Source: an uncultured Bacillota bacterium
GTDB lineage: Bacteria > Bacillota_I > Bacilli_A > RFN20 > CAG-449
DNA length: 19,430 bases
Assembly: GCA_905204225.1 (NCBI GenBank)
Contig: CAJKZK010000020.1
Location: forward strand, 1-19,430
Reading direction: 5' to 3'
Under the pieces are notes generated by a model. That model ran no database searches and was not told the origin of the DNA. It was given only the letters and a program-made list of their open reading frames with translations. The translations under genes and the position numbers were made by a program. Every line of letters starts with the position of its first letter. The stretch's first letter is position 1. Of this stretch, positions 15,236-19,430 are shown piece by piece.

Positions 15236-17236
15236 TTAATCAAACAAGACGATATCTTTATCTTCATTTATTTTATTTAAAGCGTATGTATAATATTTTT
15301 CATAATTATTATCATTTTTGTTATTTAAAATAACATTTGCATCATCTCTAGCACATTCAAACATTTTAAAATCATCAACAATATTTAAACATGAAAAACT
15401 AGGAAATCCAGATTGTGCCACTCCTATTGTATCACCAGGGCCTCTTAATTTCATATCCATTTCAGCAATATAAAATCCATCTTGAGAATCTTCTAATATT
15501 TTTAATCTTTGATCACTAACATTATCATTTACTAATAAACAAATTGCATTTTGGCCATCTCTACCCACTCTACCTCTTAATTGGTGAAGTGAAGCTAAGC
15601 CAAAATGTGATGATGAATAAATAATTATAGCCCCTGCTGATAAAACATTGATACCAAGTTCAATAACAGTAGTTGAAACCAAAATTAAAAAATCTTTATT
15701 AATAAATCTTTTTAATAAATTTTCTTTTTCTTCACTTTTCATTTTACCATGTAAAATATTAACTTGTTCGTGATATAAAGTAGAAAACATATCATATAAT
15801 TTTTCAGCCGAAGTTAAAGAACTATCTACATCTTTAATTTTTGGAGCAACAATAAAAACTTGTCTTTTATTTTCTAAACAATCATTAATTGTAGAAAATA
15901 TCTCCATTGATTGAGAATTAACAATTTTAGTAATAACTTTTCTTTTATCATTTGGAAAGACGCTTAATGTAGAAATATCTAAATCTCCATATATAGATAA
16001 AGATAAGGTTCTTGGAATTGGAGTAGCAGACATTAATAATAAATCACAACTATCATCTTTAGAAATCAATTCATTTCTTTGATTAACACCAAATCTATGT
16101 TGTTCATCAATAATTGCTAAACCTAAAGAACTATATTCAACATCATTAGAAAATAAAGCATGTGTTCCAACTATAACATCAATAAGACCATTTTTTAATT
16201 GCTCCTTAATGATATTTTTTTCTTTTAAAGTTAATGAACCTATTAATAATCCTACTTTAATATTGTAAGAAGAAAACAATTTATTTAAATATTCATATTG
16301 TTGTCTAGCTAAAGAATCAGTAGGAACCATGAATGCACCTACTTTATGACGAAGATAATTTCCATATAAACTAACTGCTGAAACAATTGTTTTACCAGTA
16401 CCAACATCGCCTTGAAGTAATCTATACATCAATTCTTTTTTATTCATATCAATAATTATTTCTCTTATTGCTTTTATTTGATCTTTAGTTAATTTAAAAG
16501 GTAAATTAATTATAAAATCATTTACTTTTTTTCCATTTATTTCTTCACCTTTGCCATTAATAATAATTCTTTTATTTTCACCACGAATAATTTGATTTTT
16601 AAGGCAATATAAAAGACATTCATGATATTTTAATGTTCTCATACCTAAATTAATATCATTTTCATTTTCTGGTAAATGTACTTTTTTTAATGCATCTTTT
16701 TTATCTAATAAGCGATATTTATTTTTTAATACTTGAGGTATTTCATCTATTATATATTCTTGGCATTTGATAAAAGTTCTTTCAACTAATTTTCTATAAG
16801 TTGTAGAAGATACATCACTTGGTAAATGATAAACACCTCTTAAAGCTTTATTTTGTTCTATTTTACCTTTAACAATACTAGAAGCAACTATTTCATTTTT
16901 TTTAGAATTATATGTGCCTATAATTGTAAATTCTTCACCTAAAATTAAAGTTTTCATTAAATAAGAACGATTAAATATTTTTACACTATAAAATTTGTTT
17001 TTTGTAGAGACAAAATAAAATGTGATTATATCAAATTTAGGAATTTTTGCTAATTTTGGATTAGCAACTAACTTTCCTAAAATTGTTACTTTTTGATTAT
17101 CTAACAAAAATGTGTCATCGGTATATGACATATCTTCATATCGAAATGGAAGATGATTTAAAACATCTTCACTAGTAAAGATATTTATTTTATTTAAACT
17201 CTCAATAAGATTTTTAGAAGTTGTTAAAAGTTTCAT
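15236..17236 (-). CDS. recG: ATP-dependent DNA helicase RecG
   Basis: RecG reverses stalled replication forks and moves branch points. With ATG 17236 (GGAG 6 nt upstream) it is 666 aa, near the usual 680; a GTG at 17257 would add seven residues. The N-terminal wedge/OB domain (about 1-230) includes the helix-hairpin DVLNHLPFRYED and VTILGKLVANP. The superfamily 2 helicase core has Walker A LLQGDVGTGKT (273-283), DEQH box IIDEQHRFGV, motif III LLMSATPIPRTL, motif VI LRGRVGRDGQNA and the RecG-type ending with KLRGPGDTIGVAQSG. It follows a terminator behind fakA; no promoter of its own was seen, so read-through is likely. Confidence 0.97.
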   Translation of the reverse strand: MKLLTTSKNLIESLNKINIFTSEDVLNHLPFRYEDMSYTDDTFLLDNQKVTILGKLVANPKLAKIPKFDIITFYFVSTKNKFYSVKIFNRSYLMKTLILGEEFTIIGTYNSKKNEIVASSIVKGKIEQNKALRGVYHLPSDVSSTTYRKLVERTFIKCQEYIIDEIPQVLKNKYRLLDKKDALKKVHLPENENDINLGMRTLKYHECLLYCLKNQIIRGENKRIIINGKGEEINGKKVNDFIINLPFKLTKDQIKAIREIIIDMNKKELMYRLLQGDVGTGKTIVSAVSLYGNYLRHKVGAFMVPTDSLARQQYEYLNKLFSSYNIKVGLLIGSLTLKEKNIIKEQLKNGLIDVIVGTHALFSNDVEYSSLGLAIIDEQHRFGVNQRNELISKDDSCDLLLMSATPIPRTLSLSIYGDLDISTLSVFPNDKRKVITKIVNSQSMEIFSTINDCLENKRQVFIVAPKIKDVDSSLTSAEKLYDMFSTLYHEQVNILHGKMKSEEKENLLKRFINKDFLILVSTTVIELGINVLSAGAIIIYSSSHFGLASLHQLRGRVGRDGQNAICLLVNDNVSDQRLKILEDSQDGFYIAEMDMKLRGPGDTIGVAQSGFPSFSCLNIVDDFKMFECARDDANVILNNKNDNNYEKYYTYALNKINEDKDIVLFD

Positions 17237-17261
17237 TTTTGTCTCCATTTTTTTCACTTTT

Positions 17262-17294
17262 AAAAAGCTCCCATCTAAGTGGGAGCATTTTTTT
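17262..17294. terminator. Strong terminator between fakA and recG
   Basis: GCTCCCA (17267-17273) pairs with TGGGAGC (17280-17286) around a 6-nt loop, flanked by A5 and T7. On the minus strand the hairpin follows the fakA stop and ends in five T; it lies 26 nt before the recG start. Confidence 0.85.
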
Positions 17295-18939
17295 ATTCAA
17301 CACCAATAATAAACGAATATACCGGTTGATTTCCATTTTTAATATCAAATTCAATATCTTGATATTTATCAGTTAAATAAGATGATAATTTATTAACTTC
17401 TTCTTCAGTAACATCTTCACCAACTAATATAGTAACTATTGACGAATAATCATCAATCATTGATTCAATAGTTTCAATAGTTGTTTGAATCTTATCTGGA
17501 TTAGAACAAAGAATTGTTTTATTAGAAATACCAATAAACTCATCTTTCTTTATTTCTACTCCATCAATTGTAGTATCTTTAATTGCAAATGTTACTTGTC
17601 CAGATTTAACACTATCAATTGAAGCAGTCATTTCATTAGTATTAGCATCAAAATCTTCTTCAGGATTAAACATCATACATGCAGTCAATCCTTGTGGAAT
17701 AGTTTTAGTAGGAATAACTCTTGCTTCTACTCCATCATCACATACTTCACATGCTTGATTTGCAGCCATAATAATATTTGAATTGTTAGGTAAAATAAAG
17801 ACTTTTTTAGCATTAACTTGTTTAATTGCTTTAATAAAATCATCAGTAGAAGGGTTCATTGTTTGTCCACCAGTGACAACATAATCTACTCTATATTCTT
17901 TAAATAATTCTTCTACTCCTTTACCTGCAGCAACAGCAATTATACCATATTCTTTTTGTTCTTGCTTTTTTGCTTCAGGAGCTTTACCATTATTTGCTAA
18001 TTCAGTATGTTGTTCAGACATATTTTCGATTTTAATTTTTACAAATTCACCAAATTGTTGAGCGTAATTTAATAAATATCCAGGCATCAAAGTATGAACA
18101 TGAACTTTAACAATATCGTCATCTCTAACAATAACTATTGAATTACCATGAGTAGACAAAACAGAAGAAAATCTTTTTTCAACAAAAGGTTTTTTACCTG
18201 CTTCAGAAGGATTTTCAGGTATTCTTAATAAAAATTCAGTACAATATCCAAATTCTTTACCTTCCATTTCAGCACCTGCTGCTTGAGTTTCGTTTTCAGT
18301 AACAGTTGCCATATTTTTTTCAATAACATTACCCAAAACAGCTTGTTGGAATCCTTCAAGAATTTTAACTAAACCAGTCCCACCTGAATCGACAACACCA
18401 ACTTCTTTAAGAACAGGTAATAAATCAGGTGTTCTATTTAATGATGCTTTAGCTTCTTTAAGTAAAACATCGAAACATTTTTCAATAGTCCAACTTGGTT
18501 CAACTTTTTCATTTAACAATTCACTTGATTCACGAATAACAGTTAAAATTGTTCCTTCTACTGGTCTCATGACTGCTTTATAAGCAACATTTTTACCAGA
18601 AACAAAAGCTTCTGCTAAATCAACAGCGTTAATAGTTTCTTTTCCTTCTAAAGACATGGAAAATCCACGGAAAATTTGAGATAAAATAACCCCAGAATTT
18701 CCTCTAGCACCCATTAATAAACCTTTTGAAAAAGCTTTTGAAATATCATATACACTAACATCATTTCTATTAGCGACTTCTTTTGCCCCAGAAGAAATTG
18801 TAAGGTTCATATTTGTACCTGTATCACCATCTGGAACTGGAAAAACATTTAATGCATCTACTTCTGGATAACAATTAAAAAGATTGTTTGCTCCAGAAAT
18901 AATCATTTCTTTAAGAGTTAATCCATTAATTAATTTCAT
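17293..18939 (-). CDS. fakA: Fatty acid kinase ATP-binding subunit FakA (YloV)
   Basis: FakA phosphorylates fatty acids held by FakB proteins, making acyl-phosphate for PlsX/PlsY. The 548-aa protein opens with a DhaL-like kinase domain (1-200): NVFPVPDGDTGTNM (31-44), where Asp37 and Asp39 hold Mg-ATP, then GLLMGARGNSGVILSQIFRG, and the VDSGGTGL motif. Middle (about 215-310) and C-terminal (330-548) domains follow as in the full-length family, including VVTGGQTMNPS and FILPNNSNI. GGAGG lies 8 nt before the ATG, and the gene follows yloU by 17 bases, the conserved yloU-yloV pair. No fakB is in the window. Confidence 0.95.
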   Translation of the reverse strand: MKLINGLTLKEMIISGANNLFNCYPEVDALNVFPVPDGDTGTNMNLTISSGAKEVANRNDVSVYDISKAFSKGLLMGARGNSGVILSQIFRGFSMSLEGKETINAVDLAEAFVSGKNVAYKAVMRPVEGTILTVIRESSELLNEKVEPSWTIEKCFDVLLKEAKASLNRTPDLLPVLKEVGVVDSGGTGLVKILEGFQQAVLGNVIEKNMATVTENETQAAGAEMEGKEFGYCTEFLLRIPENPSEAGKKPFVEKRFSSVLSTHGNSIVIVRDDDIVKVHVHTLMPGYLLNYAQQFGEFVKIKIENMSEQHTELANNGKAPEAKKQEQKEYGIIAVAAGKGVEELFKEYRVDYVVTGGQTMNPSTDDFIKAIKQVNAKKVFILPNNSNIIMAANQACEVCDDGVEARVIPTKTIPQGLTACMMFNPEEDFDANTNEMTASIDSVKSGQVTFAIKDTTIDGVEIKKDEFIGISNKTILCSNPDKIQTTIETIESMIDDYSSIVTILVGEDVTEEEVNKLSSYLTDKYQDIEFDIKNGNQPVYSFIIGVE

Positions 18940-18956
18940 GTATAAAACCTCCGACC

Positions 18957-19316
18957 TTAGATATTTTTAATACCTTGGACATAGACATTGATTGCCTTAA
19001 ATTTAATATTGAATTTTTGCTCTAAGTCGTATTTTACTTTCTTTTGTACTTCAGTAACAACTTCAGTAATACGTACACCATAAGCAACAATTATAAAAAT
19101 ATCAATTTCATAGGAACTAGCTTTATTGTTCCTTCTAACAACTACACCTTGAATAACATTATTTTTTCTAAAATAATTTTCAATATCGTTAAAAGACTTA
19201 TTTGTAGCCATTCCTACAACACCATAACATTGTTCAGCAGCATTTGCAGCAGCACTAGATATTGCTTCTAAAGAAATGTCAATCTTTCCATATTTTGTGG
19301 ATTTATCAACGATCAT
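18957..19316 (-). CDS. yloU: Asp23/Gls24 family envelope stress protein (YloU)
   Basis: A 119-aa member of the Asp23/Gls24 family (DUF322), small acidic-to-neutral proteins tied to cell-envelope homeostasis. Typical marks are the opening YGKIDISLEAISSAAANAAEQCYGVVGM, central IDIFIIVAYGVRI, and closing VNVYVQG-like INVYVQGI. ATG 19316 is chosen because GGAGG lies 7 nt upstream; the preceding TTG is less likely. It sits directly before fakA, as in most Bacillota, and the two probably form one transcript. Confidence 0.93.
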   Translation of the reverse strand: MIVDKSTKYGKIDISLEAISSAAANAAEQCYGVVGMATNKSFNDIENYFRKNNVIQGVVVRRNNKASSYEIDIFIIVAYGVRITEVVTEVQKKVKYDLEQKFNIKFKAINVYVQGIKNI

Positions 19317-19346
19317 CAAAAAGCCTCCTTAAATAGTTGCAAAAGT

Positions 19347-19355
19347 ATTTTACCA
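19347..19355 (-). promoter_or_regulatory. Probable extended -10 promoter of yloU-fakA
   Basis: The minus strand reads TGGTAAAAT (19355-19347), a TGn extended -10 box, about 30 nt before the yloU start. The -35 region is only A/T-rich. The remaining bases to 19430 hold no gene I can see. Confidence 0.4.
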
Positions 19356-19430
19356 TATAACGTCTAAAATAAATACTTTTTTAATATAAATAAAGAAATT
19401 TTAATATATAAAACATAATAAATTACATAT

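Overview
The window is very AT-rich and uses the standard bacterial code. plsX and trmD end in TGA, and tryptophan is written TGG, so this is not a Mycoplasma-type code. Shine-Dalgarno sites of the GGAGG type, the AT-rich codon use and the gene order yloU-yloV/fakA-recG-plsX-rnc-ftsY-ylxM-ffh point to Bacillota of the class Bacilli. An uncultured gut relative of Erysipelotrichia or Acholeplasma-like lineages would fit, but that is an inference from composition and synteny.

Right half (about 10.6-19.3 kb, minus strand): a compact housekeeping cluster. It reads Asp23 protein (YloU), fatty acid kinase subunit FakA (YloV), a strong terminator, RecG, a promoter, PlsX, RNase III, FtsY, a small membrane protein, YlxM and Ffh. 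FakA and PlsX belong to acyl-phosphate and phospholipid supply; FtsY, YlxM and Ffh form the signal recognition particle (SRP) targeting set. Compared with Bacillus subtilis, fapR, fabD, fabG and acpP (around plsX) and smc (between rnc and ftsY) are missing. An unrecognised three-helix membrane protein sits between ftsY and ylxM. From plsX down, the genes overlap or nearly abut.

Middle (about 0.9-10.6 kb, minus strand): an accessory locus for surface carbohydrate use. A perfect-consensus promoter drives a LytTR response regulator and an AgrC-like GHKL histidine kinase. Next, behind a promoter with a LacI/CcpA-like palindrome between -35 and -10, come a 95-aa two-helix membrane protein and a giant 1831-aa GH3 protein. 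The GH3 protein has permuted domain order, a transmembrane hairpin in mid-protein, and a tail of four [eight-Cys + His motif]-[CBM-like] modules. After it come a 37-aa acidic peptide gene and a secreted protein with two modules like those of the GH3 tail. This looks like a sensor-controlled cell-surface glycan-degrading system; its substrate cannot be read from the sequence.

Left end (1-0.9 kb, plus strand): a trmD gene that has lost its start. Homology runs upstream of the first ATG but the conserved N-terminus and any start codon are missing. The trmD and ffh terminators, at either side of the accessory locus, are nearly the same hairpin, so this segment may have been rearranged or inserted. 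No rRNA, tRNA, CRISPR array or transposase was seen.
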